Assembly (NCBI RefSeq): GCF_004114915.1
Contig: NZ_CP022219.1
Span: 836,501-900,500, forward strand
Source of the DNA: Bradyrhizobium guangxiense
Lineage (GTDB): Bacteria; Pseudomonadota; Alphaproteobacteria; Rhizobiales; Xanthobacteraceae
Length of the DNA: 64,000 bases
Reading direction: 5' to 3'
This document shows positions 8,850 to 18,058 of the stretch, piece by piece. Position 1 is the stretch's first letter. Every line of letters begins with the position of its first letter. The notes under the pieces are model-generated. The model worked only from the letters and a program-made list of their open reading frames with translations. It searched no databases and was not told the DNA's origin. The translations under genes and the position numbers were made by a program.

Positions 8850-10325
8850 TCACGCCTTGGTCACATGCACCTTCGCGGTCTTGCCGCCGTTCCACTTGCC
8901 GTCGAGCGCGCGCTCGATCTGGGCGGCGAGCTGCAGCAACAGGCCGTCATTGGCCTGCTTGGCGATGGCCTGGATGCCGAGCGGCAGGCCGTGGTCTTGC
9001 GCTGCCATCGGCATCGAGACCGCGGGCATGCCGCAGAGATTGGCGAGCGGCGTGAAGGCGAAGAAGCGCCAGAGATTCTCGAACCAGTCGCGCACGTCGG
9101 GATTGTCGGAGATGGTGAGATATTCCCTGGTGCCGACCTTCGGCGTCGGCAGTGCCGTGATCGGCGTCAGGATGACGTCCCACTGCTCGAAGAATGCACC
9201 GAAGCCGCGCGAGGTCGTGTTGAACACGCCCTGCATCTTCGCCCGCTCGGCGAAGCTGGTGTGGCGGCCGGCTTCCCAGATGCGGATGTTCATGGGCTCG
9301 ATCAGGCCCTCCGGCGGCTTCTCCAGTCCGCGCGCGGCGAGCATGTTGGAGATCACCACCGCGAAATTCGAGATGTAGCAGGTGGTCTGCGCCTCGAATG
9401 CGGCGGGAAGGTCGATCTCCGGCAGCGCATAGTCGACGTGATGGCCGAGGCCTTCGAGCAAGCGTCCGGCCTTCTCCAGCTCGGCTGCGATCTCGGGCGC
9501 CGCGGTGTAGTTGCCCCAGGTGTGGGACAACGCGATGCGCAGCTTCGACGGATCCCGCTTGATCATCTCGGAATAGGGCTGCGCGGTGGTCCAGAACGGC
9601 ATGAACTCGCCGGGCGCAGGCCCGCGCGCGTGATCGACGAAGGCGGCGGTGTCGCGCACGCTGCGCGACTGGCAGCCCTGAATCGAGACGAGACCGGTGA
9701 GGTCGGACATGTGGGGAGCGAGCGAGAACACGCCGCGCGAGACCTTCAGGCCGATATTGCCGTTGACGCCGGCGGGAATGCGGATCGAGCCGCCGCCGTC
9801 GGTCGCATGCGCGATCGGCACCACGCCGGCGGCAACCATCGCGGCGCTGCCCGCCGACGAGCCGCAGGTGGTGTAGTCGGTATTCCAGGGATTGCGCGTG
9901 ACATAGACGGCGGGATTGTCGGCCGAAGAGCACACGCCGAACTCCGGTGTGGTGGTGCGTCCGATCAAATTGAGCCCCGCCTGCCGGAATTTGCCGGTGA
10001 GGAACGTATCGGCCGCGGCGCGATTGCCGCGCATCAGCAATGAGCCCATCTCCTGCAGCCGGCCCTTCATGGTCGGCCCGAGATCCTTCATCAGGAAAGG
10101 CAGGCCGGCAAAGGGACCTGCGAGATTGGCGCCGTCCTTGGCGGGATCGGCGATCACGTCCTCGAATAGCTCGACCACGCCCGACAGCGCCGGATTGACC
10201 TTGGCAACGCCCGCGGCAGCCTGGCGCGCCAGCTCCTTCGCCGTCAGCTCGCCCTTGCGGACACGCCCCGCCAGCGCGACGCCGTCGTGCTGCGCCCATT
10301 CATTCCAGCTCATCGGCAAGGTCAT
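8850..10325 (-). CDS. Amidase signature family hydrolase
   Basis: This 491-residue cytoplasmic enzyme has the Ser-Ser-Lys catalytic set of amidase-signature proteins: the Lys in GLPFLMKDLG (near residue 80), the Ser in the CGSSAGS block (near residue 155) and the nucleophile region DGGGSIRIPA (near residue 177). It should hydrolyse an amide bond. GAGGGG precedes the ATG at 10325. It lies 127 bases downstream of a ring-opening amidohydrolase on the same strand. Amidases next to such enzymes can act on the opened product (for example carboxybiuret or ureidomalonate), but the sequence alone does not show this. A general amide or nitrile-pathway role is the alternative. Confidence 0.85.
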   Translation of the reverse strand: MTLPMSWNEWAQHDGVALAGRVRKGELTAKELARQAAAGVAKVNPALSGVVELFEDVIADPAKDGANLAGPFAGLPFLMKDLGPTMKGRLQEMGSLLMRGNRAAADTFLTGKFRQAGLNLIGRTTTPEFGVCSSADNPAVYVTRNPWNTDYTTCGSSAGSAAMVAAGVVPIAHATDGGGSIRIPAGVNGNIGLKVSRGVFSLAPHMSDLTGLVSIQGCQSRSVRDTAAFVDHARGPAPGEFMPFWTTAQPYSEMIKRDPSKLRIALSHTWGNYTAAPEIAAELEKAGRLLEGLGHHVDYALPEIDLPAAFEAQTTCYISNFAVVISNMLAARGLEKPPEGLIEPMNIRIWEAGRHTSFAERAKMQGVFNTTSRGFGAFFEQWDVILTPITALPTPKVGTREYLTISDNPDVRDWFENLWRFFAFTPLANLCGMPAVSMPMAAQDHGLPLGIQAIAKQANDGLLLQLAAQIERALDGKWNGGKTAKVHVTKA

Positions 10326-10452
10326 GAAATCAAAATCCCCTCAGATAGTGGCGCCACCTTTTTCGCAAGGGACCGCCTGAATCAACTGAGCCGGCGCGAG
10401 GGGCAGGGTTGCACCGGGCGGAGGGGTCGGAGGATTCGGGGTGCCGGCCCTA

Positions 10453-11562
10453 TCAATCCGACAGTCGCGCGATCACTGCAACCGGGCCGCCGCCGGCCGG
10501 TCCCTGATGCTCGGCGCCACCGGACACGTAGACCGCGCCGGTACCGGCAAGGCCCGCGATCAGGCCGCCGACCGCTGCGCGGGCGTGGCGTGTCGAGCTG
10601 ATGTCGGTGTCTTCGAGCATAGTGTGGCGGAAGCCGCGCACGCTGCCATCAGGCGAAGCCTCCGCCTTGGCGAAGATGTTGACGAGCTCGTGGCCCGCGA
10701 TGCTCTGCGGGGCCACGCCAAGCCCCACGCTGCTCAATGCCGATATCACCGCCGCGGCGTCGATGGCATCCTCCATGACGGCATGCCCGATCACGAACTC
10801 GCTCGCTGACGAGGCCGAATTGCCGAGCACGATGACCACATTATGCATCAGCTCGATCCCGGACGAGGTCGAGGCCACCCTGGAGAAAAGATCGTGGCGT
10901 CGCAGCACATCCTCGTCGCGGACATCGGAGCCGATCTCGCCGAGCGCGACCGCAACGCCCAGCGCGGAAGCCCCGCGCGAATAGGCCATCGAGCTGTAAG
11001 CGTTCGTCGTCGCCGTCTTGTTGCCGCGCGCGTTTGCCGCCGCGACACGCTCGCTGGTCAGCAGCGGGCACTTGATCTGCACAAAATGGACATCCGTGGG
11101 ATCAGTGATGCCGGCATCCGCCATCGCGGCTTGCACGGCCTTGGCCGTCTCGGTGACCTGCGCGGAGCGGCCGAGCTCCTCGGGCAGGAAGTCCCGCGTG
11201 TGCGCCATGCCGATGCCGAGGCGCTTGCCGGAGCGATCCACCGGATCGACATCGAGCCGGCGCGTGAACACCGTGATGTGCGGGCTGAGCACGCCCTCGG
11301 TGCCGCCGGACATCACGAAGGCGATGCGTTGCTCGACTGCCTCTGGCGACAGGCCGAGCTTGGGTGCCAGCGCCGTGCACAGCGCGGCCACCGCGTACTC
11401 GCGGGTAAAATCGTTGACGCCGCCATTGCCCTCGGTCTTGCCGAGAATGGCGAGGATCGACTCGGGATCGATCGCGCCGGAGCCGATCATGGTCATGAGG
11501 CCGGAGACGTCGCCGGGGCCCGTGGTGACGACCTTGAAGACGCCGACCGATGTCGTACGCAT
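10453..11562 (-). CDS. Ring-opening amidohydrolase, cyanuric acid hydrolase/barbiturase family
   Basis: This 369-residue protein belongs to the AtzD/TrzD/barbiturase family, whose fold is a trimer of similar domains with three Ser-Lys pairs. Family blocks seen are LGKTEGNGGVNDFTREYA (near residue 40), FVMSGGTEGVLSPH (near 85), the HFVQIKCPLL segment, NAYSSMAYSRGASALGVA, and the C-terminal SGGAEHQGPAGGGPVA loop. The enzymes open cyanuric acid or barbituric acid; which one cannot be decided here. The ATG at 11562 gives the usual family length. The frame runs about 140 codons further upstream without family similarity. No dedicated regulator lies next to it; a possible operator is described upstream. 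Confidence 0.88.
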   Translation of the reverse strand: MRTTSVGVFKVVTTGPGDVSGLMTMIGSGAIDPESILAILGKTEGNGGVNDFTREYAVAALCTALAPKLGLSPEAVEQRIAFVMSGGTEGVLSPHITVFTRRLDVDPVDRSGKRLGIGMAHTRDFLPEELGRSAQVTETAKAVQAAMADAGITDPTDVHFVQIKCPLLTSERVAAANARGNKTATTNAYSSMAYSRGASALGVAVALGEIGSDVRDEDVLRRHDLFSRVASTSSGIELMHNVVIVLGNSASSASEFVIGHAVMEDAIDAAAVISALSSVGLGVAPQSIAGHELVNIFAKAEASPDGSVRGFRHTMLEDTDISSTRHARAAVGGLIAGLAGTGAVYVSGGAEHQGPAGGGPVAVIARLSD

Positions 11563-11601
11563 GAGTGGTCCCTTGGTTCGGCGGTCCGGCAGTGCAACCA
11601 G

Positions 11602-11635
11602 CCTGGGTAATGGGGCGGCTGTCAAGATACCCAGG
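11602..11635. promoter_or_regulatory. Inverted repeat upstream of the ring-opening amidohydrolase
   Basis: CCTGGGTA (11602-11609) and TACCCAGG (11628-11635) are perfect 8-base arms 18 bases apart, 40-73 bases upstream of the start codon. The spacing of two turns suits a dimeric repressor or activator. No binding protein can be named. The rest of the 316-base gap (11563-11878) holds one hairpin and presumably the promoters of both divergent genes. Confidence 0.35.
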
Positions 11636-11657
11636 CCATCTGCGCCATTCCCGGCGT

Positions 11658-11679
11658 CGTCCTGGCGAAAGCCAGGACG
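11658..11679. repeat. Hairpin with 9-bp arms and GAAA loop
   Basis: CGTCCTGGC (11658-11666) and GCCAGGACG (11671-11679) pair around the tetraloop GAAA. It lies in the divergent intergenic region, so it is more likely a fragment of an interspersed palindromic repeat than a terminator. Confidence 0.5.
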
Positions 11680-11878
11680 AGAAGACGATAAAGTCTTCGT
11701 ATCGTGAACAGCCACCGGCTCCACGAATGTGGCGAGATCGCATCGGTTCAGCAAAAAAATCCTCTGTCGACGGTTGCGCCCCGCACCTTGATGAATCAAC
11801 CTGGGTTGGTCCATAAGCGGCGTCCCGCGGCCGGTGGTTCGCCCCCGCGCCCGCGTGCTAGGATAGAGGGATTCTCGC

Positions 11879-14221
11879 GTGGCAAATATCAACCAGAAAA
11901 TTGCGCAGGAGCTTGGGGTTCGGGCCGAGCAGGTCGAGGCGGCGGTGACGCTGCTCGACGGCGGCGCCACGGTTCCCTTCATCGCGCGCTACCGCAAGGA
12001 AGCGACCGGTGCGCTCGACGACGCGCAATTGCGCACTCTGGAGGAGCGCCTGGTCTACCTGCGCGAACTCGAGGACCGCCGCAAGGCCATCCTCGAATCG
12101 GTCCGCGAGCAGGGCAAGCTCGATGCCGCGCTCGAAGCCTCGATCATGGCCGCCGACAGCAAGGCGCGCCTGGAGGACATCTATCTGCCGTTCAAGCCGA
12201 AGCGCCGCACCAAGGCGGAGATCGCCAAGGAAGCCGGCCTTGAGCCGCTGGCCAACCAGTTGCTCGCCGGGCCCGGCAACGATCCGAAGGTCGTGGCGGA
12301 AGGCTTCATCAACGCCGAGAAGGGCGTCGCTGACGCCGCCGCCGCGCTCGACGGTGCCCGCGCCATCCTGGTCGAACGCTTCGACGAGGATGCCGACCTG
12401 ATCGGCGCCTTGCGCGAGGAGATGTGGACCAATGCGCGCATGGCCTCCAAGGTGCGCGACGGCAAGAAGACCGAGGGCGAGAAATTCGCCGATTATTTCG
12501 ATTTCTCCGAGCCGCTGACCAAGCTGCCCTCGCACCGCATCCTCGCGATGTTCCGCGGCGAGAAGGAAGAGATCCTCGATCTGCAAATTCAGGCCGAGGC
12601 GGAAGCGCCGCCGCCGGGCGTGCCGAGCGCCTATGAGCTCAAGATCATGAAGCGGTTCGGCATTGCCGACCTCAAGCGCGCCGGCGACCGCTGGCTGATC
12701 GACACCGTGCGCTGGGCCTGGCGCACCAAGATCCAGGTGCATCTCAACATCGATCTGCGCATGCGGCTGTGGAACTCGGCCGAGACCGAGGCCGTGCGCG
12801 TGTTCGCCTCCAACTTGCGCGATCTCCTGTTGGCCGCGCCCGCGGGCACCCGCGTCACCATGGGGCTCGACCCCGGCTACCGCACCGGCGTCAAGGTCGC
12901 GGTGGTCGATGCGACCGGCAAGGTGGTCGACACCACTGCGATCTATCCGCACGAGCCGCAGCGGCAATGGAACGAGTCACTGGCGACGCTCGGCCGGCTC
13001 GCGATGAAGCACAAGGTCGAGCTGATCGCGATCGGCAACGGCACCGCCTCGCGCGAGACCGACAAGCTCGCGACCGAGCTGGTCAAGGGCCTCGCCGAGC
13101 TGAAGATGTCCAAGATCGTGGTGTCCGAAGCCGGCGCGTCGGTTTATTCGGCCTCCGCCTTCGCCTCGGAAGAGCTGCCGGGCCTCGACGTCACCCTGCG
13201 CGGTGCGGTCTCGATCGCGCGGCGGCTCCAGGATCCGCTCGCCGAGCTCGTCAAGATCGAGCCCAAGGCGATCGGCGTCGGCCAGTATCAGCACGATCTA
13301 GGCCAGGCCAAGCTGGCGAAATCGCTCGATGCCGTGGTCGAGGACTGCGTGAACGCCGTCGGCGTCGACGTCAACACCGCCTCGGCGCCGCTGCTCGCCC
13401 GCGTCTCGGGCGTCGGTTCGGGTCTAGCGCAGAGCATCGTGGCGCACCGCGACGCCAACGGCCCGTTCAAGTCGCGCAAGGCGCTCAAGGACGTGCCGCG
13501 GCTCGGGCCGAAGGCGTTCGAGCAGTGCGCAGGCTTCTTGCGCATTCTCGGCGGCGAAGATCCGCTCGATGCCTCGGGCGTACATCCGGAAGCCTATCCG
13601 GTCGTGCGCCGCATCCTGGCGGCGACCAAGAGCGACATCAAGGCGCTGATCGGCTCTAGCGAGATCGTGCGCACCTTGAAGCCGAAGGATTTCGTCGACG
13701 AGACTTTCGGCCTGCCGACCGTCACCGACATCTTGAAGGAATTGGAAAAGCCCGGCCGCGACCCGCGTCCGGCGTTCAAGGCCGCGGTGTTCAAGGAGGG
13801 CGTCGAGGAGATCAAGGACCTCAAGAAGGGCATGATCCTCGAGGGCACCGTGACCAACGTCGCCGCCTTCGGCGCCTTCGTCGACATCGGCGTGCACCAG
13901 GACGGTCTCGTGCACATCTCGGCGATGTCCAAGACCTACATCAAGGATCCGCGCGAGGTGGTGAAGCCCGGCGACATCGTCAAGGTCAAGGTGCTGGACT
14001 TCGAGGTCGCGCGCAAGCGCATCTCGCTGACGCTGCGCCTCGACGACGAGGTCGGGCCTAAGAAGGACGCCCCCGGCATGCAGCGCGACAACAATCAGCG
14101 CAACCCGTCGCGCATGACCTCATCGGCGCCGCGCAAGCAGGAGTCGTCTTCCGGTGGCGGCGGCGCCCTCGCTGAGGCGCTGCGCCGCGCGGCGGAGAAG
14201 AGCGGCGGCAAGCGGGTGTGA
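11879..14221 (+). CDS. tex: Tex family RNA-binding transcription accessory protein
   Basis: This 780-residue protein has the full Tex domain order. The N-terminal helical region ([20 protein letters not shown] near residue 40) comes first. The YqgF/RNase H-like domain starts at about residue 325 ([18 protein letters not shown]). Helix-hairpin-helix repeats lie near residues 500-560 ([38 protein letters not shown]), and an S1 RNA-binding domain near 645-720 ([20 protein letters not shown]). The tail is Gly/Ser- and Lys-rich. Tex binds nucleic acid and affects transcription and stress tolerance. The start is GTG, chosen because it opens [13 protein letters not shown], the standard N terminus. 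It appears monocistronic, with a hairpin after the stop. Confidence 0.95.
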   Translation: MANINQKIAQELGVRAEQVEAAVTLLDGGATVPFIARYRKEATGALDDAQLRTLEERLVYLRELEDRRKAILESVREQGKLDAALEASIMAADSKARLEDIYLPFKPKRRTKAEIAKEAGLEPLANQLLAGPGNDPKVVAEGFINAEKGVADAAAALDGARAILVERFDEDADLIGALREEMWTNARMASKVRDGKKTEGEKFADYFDFSEPLTKLPSHRILAMFRGEKEEILDLQIQAEAEAPPPGVPSAYELKIMKRFGIADLKRAGDRWLIDTVRWAWRTKIQVHLNIDLRMRLWNSAETEAVRVFASNLRDLLLAAPAGTRVTMGLDPGYRTGVKVAVVDATGKVVDTTAIYPHEPQRQWNESLATLGRLAMKHKVELIAIGNGTASRETDKLATELVKGLAELKMSKIVVSEAGASVYSASAFASEELPGLDVTLRGAVSIARRLQDPLAELVKIEPKAIGVGQYQHDLGQAKLAKSLDAVVEDCVNAVGVDVNTASAPLLARVSGVGSGLAQSIVAHRDANGPFKSRKALKDVPRLGPKAFEQCAGFLRILGGEDPLDASGVHPEAYPVVRRILAATKSDIKALIGSSEIVRTLKPKDFVDETFGLPTVTDILKELEKPGRDPRPAFKAAVFKEGVEEIKDLKKGMILEGTVTNVAAFGAFVDIGVHQDGLVHISAMSKTYIKDPREVVKPGDIVKVKVLDFEVARKRISLTLRLDDEVGPKKDAPGMQRDNNQRNPSRMTSSAPRKQESSSGGGGALAEALRRAAEKSGGKRV

Positions 14222-14229
14222 GACTCAAT

Positions 14230-14257
14230 CTCTCTCCCCGTAAGAACAGGGAGAGAG
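14230..14257. terminator. Hairpin after tex
   Basis: CTCTCTCCC (14230-14238) pairs with GGGAGAGAG (14249-14257) eight bases after the tex stop. No T tract follows, so it may be a single-hairpin member of the CCTCTCCC repeat family that also works as a transcription stop. Confidence 0.5.
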
Positions 14258-14392
14258 GGTCACAGACCATGGCTTCCTTAACACCCGCGTCAGAATCTGG
14301 CGCGTTTGTAAGTTGAAGCTGCCGGTTCCTTGCTCTCATCTGATCCTCCTCGCGCGGCACGGAGACCGTCGCGCTGCAAGGAGGACGTTCCG

Positions 14393-14818
14393 ATGAACAA
14401 CAGGCTTCTCAAAGGCCTCACGGCGACCGTGATCGCAGCCATGATGGCGGTCGCGCCACCGGCGCTTGCGCGCGGCGGTGGCGGCCATGGTGGCTTTGGC
14501 GGTGGCGGTCATTTCGGCGGCGGCATGCACGCTGGCGGATTTGGCGGCATGCGGGCCGGCGGTATGGGCGGTGCACACTTCGCTCACGTCGGCGGGCCGG
14601 CCTTCGGCGGGGCCCGCTTCGCGCATGCGGCGATCGGGCCGCGCTTCGCCGGCGCAGGCTGGCACGGCCACCACGGCTTCCATCATCACCACCATTTCGG
14701 CCGTTTCGCCGTCTTCGGCGCGCCCTATTTCTACGCCGGCTACGACGACGGCTGCTGGCGCCGGAGCTTGACGCCCTATGGGTGGCAATGGGTCAATGTG
14801 TGCGGAGACTATTGGTAG
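14393..14818 (+). CDS. Secreted Gly/His-rich protein
   Basis: This 141-residue protein begins with a clear signal peptide: a positive start, a hydrophobic core through TATVIAAMMAVAPP, and ALA before the mature part. The mature part is built of Gly-rich repeats (GGGGHGGFGGGGHFGGG), then HGHHGFHHHHHFG, and ends in a Tyr/Trp/Cys-containing segment, DDGCWRRSLTPYGWQWVNVC, common to many small rhizobial exported proteins. AAGGAGG precedes the ATG at 14393. The role is unknown. The His-rich part could bind metal, which is an inference. Low-complexity composition makes database matches unreliable. Confidence 0.75.
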   Translation: MNNRLLKGLTATVIAAMMAVAPPALARGGGGHGGFGGGGHFGGGMHAGGFGGMRAGGMGGAHFAHVGGPAFGGARFAHAAIGPRFAGAGWHGHHGFHHHHHFGRFAVFGAPYFYAGYDDGCWRRSLTPYGWQWVNVCGDYW

Positions 14819-14918
14819 TCGCATCGCCGTTCCGCACCATTGTCGCGGTCGCCACCGGGCGGTTCCGTCCAGCCCCGGAACGGGATAGTCTGGTGGCGAT
14901 CGTCGCGCGGAGTTTTGC

Positions 14919-15611
14919 ATGACCGGAGGTCACCGTCGCATCCTGGTCGTCGAGGACGATCCGGAAACCGCAGGCCAGCTCGTCGAGGAATTGACGACCT
15001 CCGGCTACGACGTCGATCTTGCAGCAACGGGGCGCGAAGCCCTGAGCCACGGCGCCGCGCGCGATTATGCCGTGATCACGATCGATCGGATGCTGCCCGA
15101 TATCGACGGCATCAGCGTGATGCGGCAATTGCGCGACGACGGCGTCGCCGCGCCGTTCCTGATCATTTCTGCACTGGGCGAGGTCGATGACCGCGTGCGC
15201 GGCCTGCGCGCCGGCGGCGACGACTATCTCGTCAAGCCGTTCTCCTTCACCGAATTGCTGGCGCGACTCGAGGCGCTCGGCCGCCGCAGTGAGACCATCG
15301 CCAAGGAGACGTTGCTGCGGGTCGGCGATCTCGCCATCGACCTGATCGAGCGGGCTGCGTTCCGCCGCGGCCGCAAGATTTCGCTGCTGCCGCGCGAGTT
15401 CCAGCTGCTTGAGTATCTCGCGCGCAACGAGGGCAGGGTCATTTCCCGTGCCATGCTGCTCCAGCATGTCTGGGACCTGCATTTTGATCCCTCCACCAAC
15501 ATCATCGACGTCTATGTCGGGCGCGTGCGCCGCAAGGTCGATGATGCCCAGGCCTATCCGCTGATCCACACCATCCGCGGCATCGGATATTGCCTCCGTG
15601 CTCCTGGCTAA
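14919..15611 (+). CDS. OmpR/PhoB-type two-component response regulator
   Basis: This 230-residue protein has a receiver domain at residues 5-120 and a winged-helix DNA-binding domain at about 130-228. The acidic pair is in VVEDD, the phosphoacceptor Asp is residue 56 in ITIDRMLPD, and the conserved Lys is residue 106 in DDYLVKPF. The C-terminal RVISRAMLLQHVWDL and VDVYVGRVRRKVD-like helices are typical of OmpR. Its stop overlaps the start of the histidine kinase gene by 14 bases, so the pair is translationally coupled. The target genes are unknown; the Gly/His-rich secreted protein just upstream is a possible candidate. Confidence 0.93.
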   Translation: MTGGHRRILVVEDDPETAGQLVEELTTSGYDVDLAATGREALSHGAARDYAVITIDRMLPDIDGISVMRQLRDDGVAAPFLIISALGEVDDRVRGLRAGGDDYLVKPFSFTELLARLEALGRRSETIAKETLLRVGDLAIDLIERAAFRRGRKISLLPREFQLLEYLARNEGRVISRAMLLQHVWDLHFDPSTNIIDVYVGRVRRKVDDAQAYPLIHTIRGIGYCLRAPG

Positions 15612-16668
15612 GACGCTCCGCTCCTCGACCTTCCGTCTGGCGCTGATCGCGATCGCGGCATTCGGGCTGATCGTCGCGACGATCATGGCCTATGTCTATT
15701 TCGGAACGCTGGCCTATGTGGAGAGCCGGCTCGGCGCCGCCGTCGATCACGACGGTTTCATCGGCACGATCGAGTTCGCGATGGCCGCCGTTGCCGGACT
15801 GCTGCTCGTGCTCGCCGGCCTTGCGGCCGTGCTGGTGACGCGGCGTACGGTGGGGCGGATCGAGGAGATCAATGCCACCAGCCGTGCCATCATGCTCTCC
15901 GGCCTCGACCGGCGGATCCCCTTGCGCGGCAGCAACGACGAGTGGGACCGTGTTGCCGAAAACCTCAACCAGATGCTCGATCGCATCGAGACGCTGATGG
16001 GCGAGGTCAAGCAGGTCAGCGACAACGTCGCCCATGATCTGCGCACGCCATTGACGCGCATGCGCGGCCGGCTGGAAAAGGCCTATCACCACGAGCGCAA
16101 CAGCGAGGCCGATGCCGCGCTGATCGGCGACACCATCGCCGATCTCGACGCCGTGCTCGGCATGTTCGCGTCCATCACCCGGATCTCCGAGATCGAGACC
16201 CGCGCCCGCACCGGCGCCTTCCGCGCGCTCGACCTCGCCGAGATCGCCGGCGAGGTGGTCGAGCTCTACGATGCCGCCGCCGAGCAGGTTGCGACAAGGC
16301 TCAGCCTTGCCGGAGACCGCCGGGTAGCGGTCACCGGCGATCGCGACCTGCTGTTCGATGCCATCGCCAACCTCGTCGACAATTCGATCAAGCACGGTCG
16401 CAAAGGCGGGCAGGTGACCGTGACGTGCCGCAGCATTGATGGCGGCGCGGTGATCGCCATCGCCGATGATGGTCCGGGCATTCCGGCCGACCAGCAGGAT
16501 CACGTCTTCAAGCGCTTTTACCGGCTCGAGCAGAGCCGTTACACGCCGGGCAACGGACTCGGCCTCAGTCTCGTCGCCGCGGTCGCGCGCCTCCATGGCG
16601 CCGAGATCGTGTTGCGTGACAACGCGCCGGGGCTGACGGTCGAGCTCAGCTTCCCCGCGACGTCATAG
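15598..16668 (+). CDS. Membrane sensor histidine kinase
   Basis: This 356-residue kinase starts at a GTG that overlaps the response regulator gene. It has two membrane helices, at about residues 14-36 and 58-80, with only about 22 residues between them. The periplasmic loop is therefore very short, and sensing probably occurs in the membrane or cytoplasm. A HAMP linker follows at about 82-130. The phosphorylated His is residue 146 in NVAHDLRTPLTRM. The ATPase domain shows the N box (NLVDNSIKHG), G1 (DDGPGIP) and G2 (GNGLGLSLV). Its 3' end overlaps the convergent LuxR gene by six bases. Confidence 0.93.
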   Translation: MLLAKTLRSSTFRLALIAIAAFGLIVATIMAYVYFGTLAYVESRLGAAVDHDGFIGTIEFAMAAVAGLLLVLAGLAAVLVTRRTVGRIEEINATSRAIMLSGLDRRIPLRGSNDEWDRVAENLNQMLDRIETLMGEVKQVSDNVAHDLRTPLTRMRGRLEKAYHHERNSEADAALIGDTIADLDAVLGMFASITRISEIETRARTGAFRALDLAEIAGEVVELYDAAAEQVATRLSLAGDRRVAVTGDRDLLFDAIANLVDNSIKHGRKGGQVTVTCRSIDGGAVIAIADDGPGIPADQQDHVFKRFYRLEQSRYTPGNGLGLSLVAAVARLHGAEIVLRDNAPGLTVELSFPATS

Positions 16669-17034
16669 CTCGATGACGCCGCGGCGCGCCGCATGCGCCA
16701 CCGCATCGGTGCGGCCGGTGGCGTCCAGTTTGTCGAGCAGCGAGCCGACATGGAATTTGACGGTGTGCACGGAGATGCCGAGCCGCCGCGCGATCATCTT
16801 GTTGGAGGCGCCCTCGGCCATCAGCGCCAGCACGTCGAGCTCGCGCTGCGTCAGCGCGATGTCCGCAGGGCTGACACGTGGGTCGCGGGCGACGACCGTG
16901 GCGGTGGCCTGCTCGCCGGGCCCGGCAAGACGCAGCCCGGCGACATTACCGAGCAGCGCCGTCAGGCGGTCGGCGAGGGCGGGATCGTCGACCTCCAGGG
17001 CGAGCACGATCTCCGGCGCCTTGTCCGCGCTCAC
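16663..17034 (-). CDS. Short LuxR-type regulator without a recognisable receiver domain
   Basis: This 123-residue protein has a LuxR/FixJ helix-turn-helix at about residues 58-120 (LTQRELDVLALMAEGASNKMIARRLGISVHTVKFHV). The first 55 residues look like a shortened receiver fold (VLALEVDDPALADRLTALL) but lack the phosphoacceptor Asp and the conserved Lys. It starts at GTG 17034, and that GTG overlaps the TGA stop of the upstream HtrA-like gene, so the two are translated as a coupled pair. The coupling suggests that the regulator's activity is set by the PDZ-containing partner rather than by phosphorylation, which is an inference. The target genes are unknown. Confidence 0.85.
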   Translation of the reverse strand: MSADKAPEIVLALEVDDPALADRLTALLGNVAGLRLAGPGEQATATVVARDPRVSPADIALTQRELDVLALMAEGASNKMIARRLGISVHTVKFHVGSLLDKLDATGRTDAVAHAARRGVIEL

Positions 17035-17897
17035 GCCTCCGGCCTTTCGCCGATCGTGACCTTGAAGCTGATCGGCTCGCCGCCGCGGCGCGCCGCGACG
17101 TCGACGACCGCGCCGACGCTTGCCGGTCCCAGGGAGCGCGACAGCGCGCGCACGCCGGACAGCTTCTGGTCGTTGACCCCTATGATCACGTCGCCCTGGC
17201 GGATGCCGGCCGCGGCGGACGGCCCGGCCTTGTCGACATTCATCACCATCGCGCCGATGCCGTCATCGAGCCGGACGGGCTGCAGCCCGAGGCCGAGATA
17301 TCCCCGCGCGATGCGGCCGCGCGTCTCCAGCTGGGCCGCAGCGCGCTCGATTGTCGCCGTCGGGATCACCAGAACGCGCCGCGGGCCGAGCACGGCCATG
17401 CCGAAAGCTTGCCCCGATGCATCGAGCGCCACGCCGCCCTGCTGGCTTTCGCGCAGGCGGACGTCGAGCTCGATCCGCGCATCGATCTCGCCGCCGCGCA
17501 AGGAGCGCCAGCCGTTGCCGGATGCCGACACCATCCCGAGCGCCGCGCTCGGCGTCTCGCGGTTGGTGGCGACCACGATCGACAAGGCGCCCAGCGGCGG
17601 GACGATCGCTGCAAGCTTGACCGGGGTTGTCGCGACGTCGGCGCGGAGCAGCGCGATGTCGGTGGTGTGATCGCGGCCGGCGATCGTGGCGGGGACCCTG
17701 CTGCCGTCGGAGAGGCCGATCTCGACCTCGCCCTCGTCGGCCAGCGCCTCGTCGGCGGTGACGATCAGGCCGGGTTTCCAGACGAAGCCGGTCGCGCGGG
17801 CACGATGCGAATGCACGGAGACGACGGACGGCGCTGCGCGCGCCACCACGTCCGCGAACGCGGACGACAGTGAGGATAGGGGAGTTGGGGCGGTCAT
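17031..17897 (-). CDS. HtrA/DegP-like pseudoprotease with PDZ domain; catalytic His and Ser missing, no signal peptide
   Basis: This 288-residue protein follows the HtrA layout: a trypsin-like domain at about residues 15-190 and a PDZ domain at about 195-285 (RGYLGLGLQPVRL, AGIRQGDVIIGVNDQKL). Aligned with DegP, the TNNHV block reads TADEA, so the catalytic His becomes Glu 50. The catalytic Asp is kept (TTDIALL, Asp 80). The GNSGG block reads SQQGG, so the nucleophile Ser becomes Gln 153. It therefore cannot work as a classical serine protease. No signal sequence is seen, so it is probably cytoplasmic. GGAGG precedes the ATG at 17897. It is coupled to the short LuxR gene. Confidence 0.88.
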   Translation of the reverse strand: MTAPTPLSSLSSAFADVVARAAPSVVSVHSHRARATGFVWKPGLIVTADEALADEGEVEIGLSDGSRVPATIAGRDHTTDIALLRADVATTPVKLAAIVPPLGALSIVVATNRETPSAALGMVSASGNGWRSLRGGEIDARIELDVRLRESQQGGVALDASGQAFGMAVLGPRRVLVIPTATIERAAAQLETRGRIARGYLGLGLQPVRLDDGIGAMVMNVDKAGPSAAAGIRQGDVIIGVNDQKLSGVRALSRSLGPASVGAVVDVAARRGGEPISFKVTIGERPEA

Positions 17898-18058
17898 GGC
17901 GGCCTCCTGTATGTTGCCCTCAATCTGGGATGCCGCGAGGAAACGCGAAACTGGCCTGGTGGCCAGGACTGGCGGTCCGTAGGAGCACGGCCGACGAACA
18001 TGTGATTGGGAAGAGCTCACGGGAACGTGTAGCAATCCCGAAATTGCGCCCCACGGCC

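Noticed and set aside
17031..17897. Calling this gene a DegP/HtrA serine protease
   Set aside because: The catalytic His and Ser are replaced by Glu and Gln, and there is no signal peptide.
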